A stretch of 8,258 nucleotides of DNA from an uncultured Bacillaceae bacterium (lineage in GTDB: Bacteria > Bacillota > Bacilli > Bacillales > Amphibacillaceae): the NCBI GenBank assembly GCA_945639745.1, contig CALZEK010000050.1, positions 1-8,258 of the forward strand, read 5' to 3'. The position numbers and the translations under genes are program-made. The notes under the pieces are model-generated. The model ran no database searches and had not been told where the DNA came from. It saw only the letters and a list, made by a program, of their open reading frames with translations. Shown here in pieces: positions 1 to 6,354 of this stretch; within the stretch, counting starts at the first letter, position 1, and each line of letters begins with the position of its first letter.

Positions 1-1
1 T

Positions 2-1468
2 TCATCACATGCACATGATAGTGTAGGGTTCTCTACCTTAAATAATATCAATGAAGGTTTATATCGTGGTGATGAAAATCATGAACCACAACTTGCTTTA
101 GCAGAAGCGCATGATACTAATGACGATGAAACCGTACATACATTCACATTACGTGATTCAAATTGGAGTAATGGTGAAAAAGTAACCGCACATGATTTTG
201 AATACGCATGGAAACGAACATTAGAAGTGTCTGGCCATTATAGTGATATGTTTGTTACTGCTAATGTAAAAAATGCTCAAGCAATTTTAGATGAAGAGAT
301 GGATTCAGAAGAACTAGGAGTAAAAGCAATCGATGAAAGTACACTTGAAGTGACTTTAGAAAGTCCAAATCCATTATTTAAACAATTGTTAACGTTTCCA
401 ACATTCTTTCCACTATATGAGTCATTTGTAGAAGATGCAGGTGAACAATATGGAACGGAAGCGGATAAAGTCTTATTTAATGGAGCGTTTGTTTTAGATT
501 CATGGAAACATGATGAGGGTTGGGTTTTAAAGAAAAATGAAGATTACTGGGATGCAGATTCAGTTAAACTAGATGAAGTAAATGTAAATGTTGTTAAAGA
601 ATCATCTACAGCAGTTAATTTATGGGAAACAGATGAATTAGATCGTGTAGAACTGTCATCTTCTTATGTAGATGAGTATCAAGACGATGAAAGCTATTTT
701 ACAGAAGAAAGACCATCAATCGTCTTTATGCGTGTGAATCATAATGAACCAGCATTTAAAAATGAAAATATTCGTAAAGCAATTGATATGGCAATTGATA
801 AAGAAGGTTTAACAGGTACAATTTTAAATGATGGATCTAAACCATTAAATGCTTTAGTACCAAAAGATTTTTCATTTTCTCCAGATGGAAATAAAGATTT
901 CCGTGAAATAAACGGGGAATATAATGAAGGTACAAGTGATGAAGCACAATCTTTATTTGAAAAAGGATTGTCAGATATAAATGAAGAAAACCTATCATTT
1001 AAATTAACGGTTTCTGATGATGAAGCACATCAAAAAGCAGCTGAATTTATTAAAAATCAATTAGAAACAAATTTAACAGGTATCGAAGTAGAAATTAAAA
1101 AAGTACCATTTGAAGCTCGTTTAGAACAAGAAAAATCAGTTGATTACGATATGGTCATTTCGACTTGGGGACCAGATTATAATGATCCAATGACATTTTT
1201 AGACATGTGGATTACAGATGGATCAGCTAATAGAATGGATTTTTCAGATGAAGCCTACGATACTTTAATTGATGAAGCAAGAAAAGAAACAGATGATAAA
1301 AAACGATATGATAAACTTTTAGAAGCAGAAAAGAAATTAATGAATGAGATGCATATCATTCCACTATATCAAGATGTTGATGCTTTATTAATGCGTCAAA
1401 ATATTAAAGGAATGGTTCGTCATCCTGCAGCACCACAGTTTGATTACAAAAAAGTTGAAATAGAGTAA
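2..1468 (+). CDS. oppA: Oligopeptide ABC transporter substrate-binding lipoprotein (SBP family 5), 5'-truncated by window edge
   Basis: Extracytoplasmic peptide-binding component of an Opp-type importer, which delivers ligand to OppB/OppC. The frame is open from base 2 (488 codons visible). The GTG at 227 is internal, because the residues before it read as the usual OppA beginning: 'TLNNINEGLYR' near visible residues 13-23, then 'LRDSNWSNGEKVTAHDFEYAW'-type sequence near 54-74. Full-length family members have roughly 540 residues, so the signal peptide, lipobox and some 50 residues lie upstream. 'WGPDYNDP' near visible residue 392 matches the 'ADYNEP' stretch of E. coli OppA, whose Asp is known to bind the peptide alpha-amino group; this supports a peptide ligand. 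By hand count the visible protein has about 106 Asp+Glu against about 47 Lys+Arg, which is very acidic even for a secreted protein. Exact ligand unknown. Confidence 0.95.
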   Translation, partial: SSHAHDSVGFSTLNNINEGLYRGDENHEPQLALAEAHDTNDDETVHTFTLRDSNWSNGEKVTAHDFEYAWKRTLEVSGHYSDMFVTANVKNAQAILDEEMDSEELGVKAIDESTLEVTLESPNPLFKQLLTFPTFFPLYESFVEDAGEQYGTEADKVLFNGAFVLDSWKHDEGWVLKKNEDYWDADSVKLDEVNVNVVKESSTAVNLWETDELDRVELSSSYVDEYQDDESYFTEERPSIVFMRVNHNEPAFKNENIRKAIDMAIDKEGLTGTILNDGSKPLNALVPKDFSFSPDGNKDFREINGEYNEGTSDEAQSLFEKGLSDINEENLSFKLTVSDDEAHQKAAEFIKNQLETNLTGIEVEIKKVPFEARLEQEKSVDYDMVISTWGPDYNDPMTFLDMWITDGSANRMDFSDEAYDTLIDEARKETDDKKRYDKLLEAEKKLMNEMHIIPLYQDVDALLMRQNIKGMVRHPAAPQFDYKKVEIE

Positions 1469-1533
1469 TGAAGCTTTAGTAAAAAAGCCTGCCTTGATTA
1501 TTATGTGAAAAAATTAATCATTTCAAGAATAAT

Positions 1534-1587
1534 AAATGGAATAGATTGCTTCGCATAGACGAGCTGTCTATTCCATTTTCTGTTTTA
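1534..1587 (+). terminator. Strong hairpin with T-rich tail between oppA and oppB (partial terminator or mRNA-stabilising stem)
   Basis: Arms 1534-1545 (aaatggaataga) and 1567-1578 (tctattccattt) pair over 12 bp. The 21-nt loop can pair further, with gct at 1548-1550 against agc at 1562-1564. A T-rich run follows at 1576-1586, interrupted by 'ctg'. It looks like an intrinsic terminator or processing hairpin. The downstream genes clearly belong with oppA and I see no good promoter after it, so partial read-through is the likeliest role. That would yield more binding protein than permease, as is common in Opp operons. The rest of the 1469-1644 gap holds only weak short repeats (for example tgatta at 1495 and taatca at 1515). 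Confidence 0.7.
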
Positions 1588-1644
1588 AAATACATATAAA
1601 ATACACTCGTTTATTAAATGTAAGTGATGAAATGAGGGATATCA

Positions 1645-2571
1645 GTGAGCAAATATATATTACAAAGATTTATCTATATGATGATTACACTATTTATTAT
1701 CGTAACAATCACTTTTTTCGTTATGAGACTTTTGCCAGGAACTCCTTTTAGTAATCCAGAAAAACTATCTGAAGCACAATTAGAAATAATGAATGCTAAA
1801 TATGGACTGGACAAGCCATTAGCAGTGCAGTACTTTACTTATTTAGGGAATTTAGTCCAAGGTGATTTAGGTTTATCTTTTCAATCACAAGGGAGAACAG
1901 TTATTAATGTTATAGCCAGTCGTATTGGTCCGTCTGCTCTTATTGGTGGTCAAGCGATGATTATTGGCTTTATTATCGGCCTTGTTTTAGGAGTTATTTC
2001 TGCCCTTAAACATAATACAATTTATGATTATGGCTCAGTATTTATTGCTGTACTTGGTATGTCGATACCTTCATTTGTTTTTGCAGCCCTAATTCAATAT
2101 TTTATAGGTGTTAAATTAGGATGGTTACCAGTCGCCTTATGGGAAGGGTATAGTTATTCGATTATGCCATCTATTGCATTATCTGTTTTAGTGATTGCAA
2201 CTGTCGCAAGATTTATTAGAAGTGAAATGCTTGAAGTACTTGGACAAGATTATGTTTTAACAGCTCGAGCAAAAGGGATTAGTGAAGAAGTAGTTATTAT
2301 CAGACATGTTCTTCGTAATGCTTTAATTCCTGTGGTAACAGTTGTAGGACCATTAAGTGTGAGTATTATGACGGGAACCTTAGTCATTGAAAAAATATTT
2401 GCCGTTCCAGGACTGGGTGAACAGTTCACCTTATCAATTTTAGTAAATGATTATAGTGTCATAATGGGTATTACTTTATTTTTTAGTGCCTTATTTATTT
2501 TCGTGATATTTTTAGTAGATGTATTATATGTAATTTTAGATCCAAGAATTAAGCTCAAGAGGGAGGGATAG
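1645..2571 (+). CDS. oppB: Oligopeptide ABC transporter permease OppB
   Basis: Inner-membrane permease that pairs with OppC to form the import channel. The start is GTG, preceded by 'gaggg' at 1634-1638 with a 6-nt spacer, and gives 308 residues, normal for the family. The N-terminus is the classic OppB/DppB type: a short basic tip, TM1 at about 9-29, then 'RLLPGTPF'. Further membrane segments lie near 97-121, 130-155, 171-190, 226-248 and 272-298. The cytoplasmic coupling loop with the EAA motif is at about 194-228 ('ARAKGISEEVVIIRHVLRNA'), ready to contact the ATPase. The protein ends in the usual 'YVILDPRIK'. Its stop lies 1 bp before the oppC start, so the two are translationally linked. 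Opp versus Dpp specificity cannot be told from this subunit. Confidence 0.96.
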   Translation: MSKYILQRFIYMMITLFIIVTITFFVMRLLPGTPFSNPEKLSEAQLEIMNAKYGLDKPLAVQYFTYLGNLVQGDLGLSFQSQGRTVINVIASRIGPSALIGGQAMIIGFIIGLVLGVISALKHNTIYDYGSVFIAVLGMSIPSFVFAALIQYFIGVKLGWLPVALWEGYSYSIMPSIALSVLVIATVARFIRSEMLEVLGQDYVLTARAKGISEEVVIIRHVLRNALIPVVTVVGPLSVSIMTGTLVIEKIFAVPGLGEQFTLSILVNDYSVIMGITLFFSALFIFVIFLVDVLYVILDPRIKLKREG

Positions 2572-2572
2572 T

Positions 2573-3583
2573 ATGCGCAAACATGATTCTGAATTAGACG
2601 AATCCCTTTTTGTCCACGCTCCTTTAGAAGAAAATAAAGCAGAGGAAATAGCTGATCATCCGACAGGGTTTTGGATTGAATCACTTCAACGTTTAAAGAA
2701 AAATCGAGGAGCGGTTATTGGATTTATCGTCATTTTAATTATTTCGTTATTAGCAATATTTGGACCAATCATGAATAAGTATGACTATAATACTCAAGAT
2801 TTAACCCGATCTAACTTACCACCTTTAGTTGAAGGACTGGAACGTGTTGGTTTTGATGGAACAGACTCACATGGTAAAAATATTTATGAAGATCGCTCTA
2901 TTTCAAATGAACCAGCTTGGATTGGTACAGACGAATTTGGTCGTGATTTATGGACAAGAGTATGGCGTGGTACTCAAATATCGATGCTAATTGCTCTAGT
3001 TGCTGCTTTTTTAGATTTATTGATAGGTGTTATTTATGGTAGTGTGTCCGCATTTTATGGTGGTAAAATAGATAATGTTATGCAAAGAATTATTGAGATT
3101 CTTGTTGGTATTCCAAATTTAATTTTAATTATCTTATTTATACTTATATTTGAACCAGGCATTATTACAATTATCCTTGCAATGGTTATCACCGGTTGGG
3201 TTAATATGGCAAGAATCGTCCGTGGTCAAATTTTACAGTTAAAAAGTCAAGAATTTATTTTAGCATCAAGAGTTCTTGGCGCTTCGAATCGACAATTAAT
3301 TTGGAAGCATTTAATACCTAATACAATGGGGCCGATTATTGTTACCTTAATGTTTACGATACCAACTGCTATCTTTTTTGAAGCTTTTCTTAGCTTTATT
3401 GGAATCGGGATACAACCACCCCTTGCTTCATTAGGAACGCTAATAGAGGATGGGTATCAAGATATGAGATTCTTTTCATATAAATTAATTTTCCCTGCAG
3501 TAATAATTAGTGCGATAATGATTAGCTTTAATGTACTTGGAGATGGATTAAGAGATGCACTTGATCCAAAAATGAGAAAATAA
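2573..3583 (+). CDS. oppC: Oligopeptide ABC transporter permease OppC
   Basis: Second membrane permease of the importer, 336 residues. ATG at 2573 follows 'gggaggg' with a short spacer, inside the end of oppB. A cytoplasmic acidic N-tail of about 45 residues leads to TM1 (48-66). A long outer loop (67-133) follows, containing the family signature 'GTDEFGRDLWTR' at 118-129. The remaining membrane segments fall near 135-160, 177-195, 197-213, 251-280 and 305-325. The EAA coupling loop is at 227-250 ('EFILASRVLGASNRQLIWKH'). The tail 'DALDPKMRK' is typical. The long outer loop and acidic N-tail are as in OppC of other Bacilli rather than the shorter DppC, which favours an oligopeptide carrier. 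Co-transcribed with oppB (1-bp gap) and oppD (14-bp gap). Confidence 0.96.
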   Translation: MRKHDSELDESLFVHAPLEENKAEEIADHPTGFWIESLQRLKKNRGAVIGFIVILIISLLAIFGPIMNKYDYNTQDLTRSNLPPLVEGLERVGFDGTDSHGKNIYEDRSISNEPAWIGTDEFGRDLWTRVWRGTQISMLIALVAAFLDLLIGVIYGSVSAFYGGKIDNVMQRIIEILVGIPNLILIILFILIFEPGIITIILAMVITGWVNMARIVRGQILQLKSQEFILASRVLGASNRQLIWKHLIPNTMGPIIVTLMFTIPTAIFFEAFLSFIGIGIQPPLASLGTLIEDGYQDMRFFSYKLIFPAVIISAIMISFNVLGDGLRDALDPKMRK

Positions 3584-3597
3584 AAGGAGAGGTTATC

Positions 3598-4620
3598 TTG
3601 AGTGACAATATATTATCTGTAAAAGATTTAGAGGTTTCCTTTCAAACGCATAAAGGCTCTTTAAAAGCAGTACGTGGCGTCTCATTTTCCTTAAAGAAAG
3701 GGGAAACACTCGCAATTATAGGTGAATCTGGCTCTGGAAAATCAGTGACAGCAAAAAGTATTATGAAATTATTACCTAAAAAAACAACGATGATAAATCA
3801 AGGCTCGATTATGTATAAAGATAAAGATTTACTCGCCTATACATATAAAGAAATAGAAAAAATTCGTGGCCGAGAAATATCGATGGTGTTTCAAGATCCA
3901 ATGACAGCTTTAAATCCCACAATGAAAATTGGTAAGCAAGTGATGGAAGGCTTACGCAAACACCAACAATTAAGTAAAAAAGAAGCGCGTAGACGTGCAA
4001 TGGAGTTATTAGAGCTGGTTGGGATCCCTAATGCAGAAAAACGCTTAGATGGTTTCCCTCATGAATTTTCAGGCGGCATGAGGCAGCGGGTCGTCATTGC
4101 CATAGCACTTGCGTGTAATCCTGAAATATTAATTGCAGATGAACCAACAACAGCATTAGATGTAACGATTCAAGCGCAAATTTTAGAATTAATGAAAGAT
4201 ATTCAAAAAGAATCAGGGACATCAATTATTTTAATAACACATGATTTGGGTGTTGTTGCAAATATGGCAGATCGTGTTGCGGTTATGTATGCTGGAGAAG
4301 TGATGGAAACTGGTACGGCACATGAAATATTTTATAATCCCAAGCACCCTTATACATGGGGATTATTGCAATCAATGCCTAAAATTCATCAAGCTGAAGA
4401 TCAACGTCTTATACCCATTGCCGGATCTCCACCAGATGTTAATTTGATACATGATGGTTGTCCTTTTGCAGCACGTTGTCCTTATGTGATGAAGGTTTGT
4501 CATCATCATAATCCAGCACAAACTAAAGAATCTGAAACACATAGTGTCGCTTGTTGGTTACAAGATAAAAAAGCACCTAAAGTAAAACAACCAGCAGGAA
4601 TAAAAAGTGACGGTAGTTAA
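3598..4620 (+). CDS. oppD: Oligopeptide ABC transporter ATP-binding protein OppD
   Basis: Cytoplasmic ATPase that powers peptide uptake. The start is TTG, preceded by a near-perfect Shine-Dalgarno 'aaaggagagg' (3583-3592) with a 5-nt spacer; no better in-frame start precedes the conserved 'ILSVKDLEVSF'. It has 340 residues. Walker A GESGSGKS is at 42-49, Q-loop Gln99, signature FSGGMRQRV at 157-165, Walker B ILIADEP at 177-183 and switch His215. The C-terminal oligopeptide-transporter domain (oligo_HPY type) spans about 232-320. It includes Cys288, 294, 301 and 319, a four-cysteine set typical of OppD/DppD C-termini and reported in some homologues to bind an iron-sulfur cluster. Normally OppD works as a heterodimer with OppF, but no oppF follows: the next gene is a peptidase. 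Confidence 0.96.
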   Translation: MSDNILSVKDLEVSFQTHKGSLKAVRGVSFSLKKGETLAIIGESGSGKSVTAKSIMKLLPKKTTMINQGSIMYKDKDLLAYTYKEIEKIRGREISMVFQDPMTALNPTMKIGKQVMEGLRKHQQLSKKEARRRAMELLELVGIPNAEKRLDGFPHEFSGGMRQRVVIAIALACNPEILIADEPTTALDVTIQAQILELMKDIQKESGTSIILITHDLGVVANMADRVAVMYAGEVMETGTAHEIFYNPKHPYTWGLLQSMPKIHQAEDQRLIPIAGSPPDVNLIHDGCPFAARCPYVMKVCHHHNPAQTKESETHSVACWLQDKKAPKVKQPAGIKSDGS

Positions 4621-4658
4621 ACATAATCTGTTATAAAATGAAAAAAGGGGATAATAAA

Positions 4659-5381
4659 ATGAAGCCACTTATCGGAATAACTGCTTCAATGGACTTACCT
4701 GGAAAAGAATATACTGCAAATAATGATTATATCGAAGCTATCACTCGAATGGGTGGTATCCCAATTGTTCTACCTTATCTATCAGATAAACAAGATATCA
4801 AAGTGATAGTTGAAAAACTTGATGGCTTATATGCAACAGGAGGATATGATATCGATCCAACATTATTTAATGAAGAACCACATCCCAATTTAGGAAAAGT
4901 TGTTCCAAAGCGAGACCAATTTGAGTTAATGCTTATAGAAGAAACACTCCGAGTAAATAAACCAATTTTAGCAGTCTGTCGGGGAGCTCAAGTATTAAAT
5001 ATTGTCGTAGGTGGCGATATGTATCAAGATATTTACCAACAAATAAAAGACCCATTAATCCAACATCAACAACAAGCACCAGCAGGGCATGGCTCACATT
5101 TTGTGCAAGTTGAAAAAGAGAGTTTATTATATAAATTAACAGGAATGAAACAATTTAAAGTTAATAGCCGTCATCATCAAGCAAATCGCCATGTACCAGA
5201 ACCTTTATTAGTAAGTGGTCGTTCAAGTGATAATATTGTTGAAGCAATCGAAAGTAAAACCCATGATTTTGTTCTTGGTTTACAATGGCATCCAGAAAAT
5301 ATGTTAGCAGAACAAGATGATGAACCCTCAACTAAAATATTTGCTGGATTTATTGCAGCATGCAAAGGGGGTAATGCTTAA
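4659..5381 (+). CDS. Class I glutamine amidotransferase-like peptidase C26 (gamma-glutamyl hydrolase / PuuD type)
   Basis: Probable cytoplasmic hydrolase of gamma-glutamyl amide bonds, 240 residues, the usual size. ATG at 4659 is chosen because 'aaaaaagggg' (4641-4650) lies 8 nt ahead and the family N-terminus begins 'KPLIGIT'; the earlier in-frame ATG at 4638 would put that site inside the coding sequence. Family marks: 'YATGGYDIDP' near 58-67, nucleophile Cys107 in 'AVCRGAQVLN', 'SRHHQA' near 170-175, and catalytic His211 and Glu213 in 'LQWHPE'. No synthetase partner domain is present, which argues for a stand-alone hydrolase. Relatives act on gamma-Glu-GABA (PuuD) or folate polyglutamates. 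No putrescine pathway genes are visible here, and the location between a peptide importer and a dipeptidase favours peptide catabolism. The exact substrate is inferred, not shown. Confidence 0.9.
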   Translation: MKPLIGITASMDLPGKEYTANNDYIEAITRMGGIPIVLPYLSDKQDIKVIVEKLDGLYATGGYDIDPTLFNEEPHPNLGKVVPKRDQFELMLIEETLRVNKPILAVCRGAQVLNIVVGGDMYQDIYQQIKDPLIQHQQQAPAGHGSHFVQVEKESLLYKLTGMKQFKVNSRHHQANRHVPEPLLVSGRSSDNIVEAIESKTHDFVLGLQWHPENMLAEQDDEPSTKIFAGFIAACKGGNA

Positions 5382-5382
5382 A

Positions 5383-6321
5383 ATGAAAGTTATAGATACA
5401 CATTGCGATGCTTTATTAAAGCTTCAACAAGGCATGCGACAAGGCTTAACATTAAATTATCGAAATGAACAAACAATTGAAACGAATCTAAATAGATTAA
5501 GACAAGGAAATGTGAAGGTTCAGTTTTTTGCCATCTTTATTGATCCAGAGATTCCATCTGATGAAAAATGGCAGCATGCACTCGAACAAATCGATCTTTT
5601 TTATAGTGAAATTATTGCAAAAAATTCTGATATTAAACAGATTAAAAATTGGGAAGATATAGCGAAATTAAATGAAAACGAAATTGGCGCTGTATTAACA
5701 CTTGAAGGTGCTGATGCATTTGGTAATAGTCTTGTAAAACTACGCCATCTCTATCGGATGGGTGTGATGTCAATTGGTTTAACTTGGAATAATGCTAATC
5801 TTTGTGCTGATGGTGCAGGTGAGCCACGTGGAAGCGGTCTAACGCTACTAGGTAAAGAAGTAGTTAAGTTAAACAATGAAAATCAGATTTTGACAGATGT
5901 CTCACATTTATCTGTTAAAAGTTTTTGGGATGTGATGGATTTAGCAGATTATCCCTTTGCAAGTCACTCAAATGCACGAGCAATCTGTGATCATCCAAGA
6001 AATTTAGCAAATGATCAGATTGAAGCCATGTTTAATAAAAATGGTTTAATTCAACTTGTCTTTAATCCTCCGTTTATTAACGAGCAAAAACAGACTGCTA
6101 CAATTTCTGATTTAATCACACATATCGATCATTTATGTGCGCTCGGCGGAGAGAAGCAAATTGGTTTTGGTTCTGACTTTGATGGGATAACTAGCTTTGT
6201 TAAAGATTTAGAAAACGCGAGTAAATATCCAGTTTTAATTAATGAATTGTTGAAGCACTATAGTGAACAACAAGTGCGTGGTTTTGCTTATGAAAACTTT
6301 ATTGCAAATATGCCAAAATAA
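5383..6321 (+). CDS. Membrane/renal dipeptidase family protein (peptidase M19)
   Basis: Zinc dipeptidase expected to split dipeptides, including those with a C-terminal D-residue or Cys-Gly in characterised relatives. ATG at 5383 gives 312 residues beginning 'MKVIDTHCDAL', the standard family start; longer in-frame starts at 5317 and 5374 would add residues overlapping the previous gene. 'aaaggggg' at 5364-5371 serves as a somewhat distant ribosome site (11 nt). The upstream stop ends at 5381, 1 bp away, so coupling is likely. Metal ligands seen: His7 and Asp9 (HxD), bridging Glu108 in 'LTLEGADA', His175 in 'DVSHLS', His195 in 'ASHSNARA', plus His204 and Asp265 in 'GSDFDG'. There is no signal peptide, so it acts in the cytoplasm despite the family name. 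Last gene of the operon. Confidence 0.94.
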   Translation: MKVIDTHCDALLKLQQGMRQGLTLNYRNEQTIETNLNRLRQGNVKVQFFAIFIDPEIPSDEKWQHALEQIDLFYSEIIAKNSDIKQIKNWEDIAKLNENEIGAVLTLEGADAFGNSLVKLRHLYRMGVMSIGLTWNNANLCADGAGEPRGSGLTLLGKEVVKLNNENQILTDVSHLSVKSFWDVMDLADYPFASHSNARAICDHPRNLANDQIEAMFNKNGLIQLVFNPPFINEQKQTATISDLITHIDHLCALGGEKQIGFGSDFDGITSFVKDLENASKYPVLINELLKHYSEQQVRGFAYENFIANMPK

Positions 6322-6336
6322 ACAAATATCATCAAG

Positions 6337-6354
6337 AAGAGGCTGGGACATAAC
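6337..6354 (+). repeat. Left inverted repeat of the IS
   Basis: Reads aagaggctgggacataac and matches the reverse complement of 8188-8205 at 17 of 18 positions. Its last base is also the last base of the transposase stop codon (minus-strand TAG at 6356-6354), so the gene runs right to the end of the element. Confidence 0.85.

Noticed and set aside
227..1468. OppA beginning at the GTG at 227
   Set aside because: The same frame stays open to base 2 and encodes conserved OppA N-lobe sequence; 227 has no ribosome site.
1586..1600. Internal promoter before oppB (TAAAAT at 1586 or TATAAA at 1595)
   Set aside because: The -10-like boxes have no -35 match at proper spacing; such boxes are expected by chance in AT-rich DNA.
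2451..2684. Minus-strand open frame across the oppB/oppC junction
   Set aside because: Antisense to two well-supported genes, no recognisable product and no ribosome site seen.
3809..4000. Minus-strand open frame within oppD
   Set aside because: Antisense shadow of the conserved Q-loop region of the ATPase.
4638..4658. Longer start for the C26 hydrolase at the ATG at 4638
   Set aside because: It would bury the purine-rich ribosome site aaaaaagggg within the gene and add residues (KKGDNK) foreign to the family start.
5177..5365. Minus-strand open frame within the C26 gene
   Set aside because: Antisense shadow; covers the conserved 'LQWHPE' region of the real gene.
5317..5382. Longer start for the M19 dipeptidase
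   Set aside because: The extra 22 residues overlap the previous gene in another frame, while 'MKVIDTHCDAL' at 5383 is the typical family beginning.
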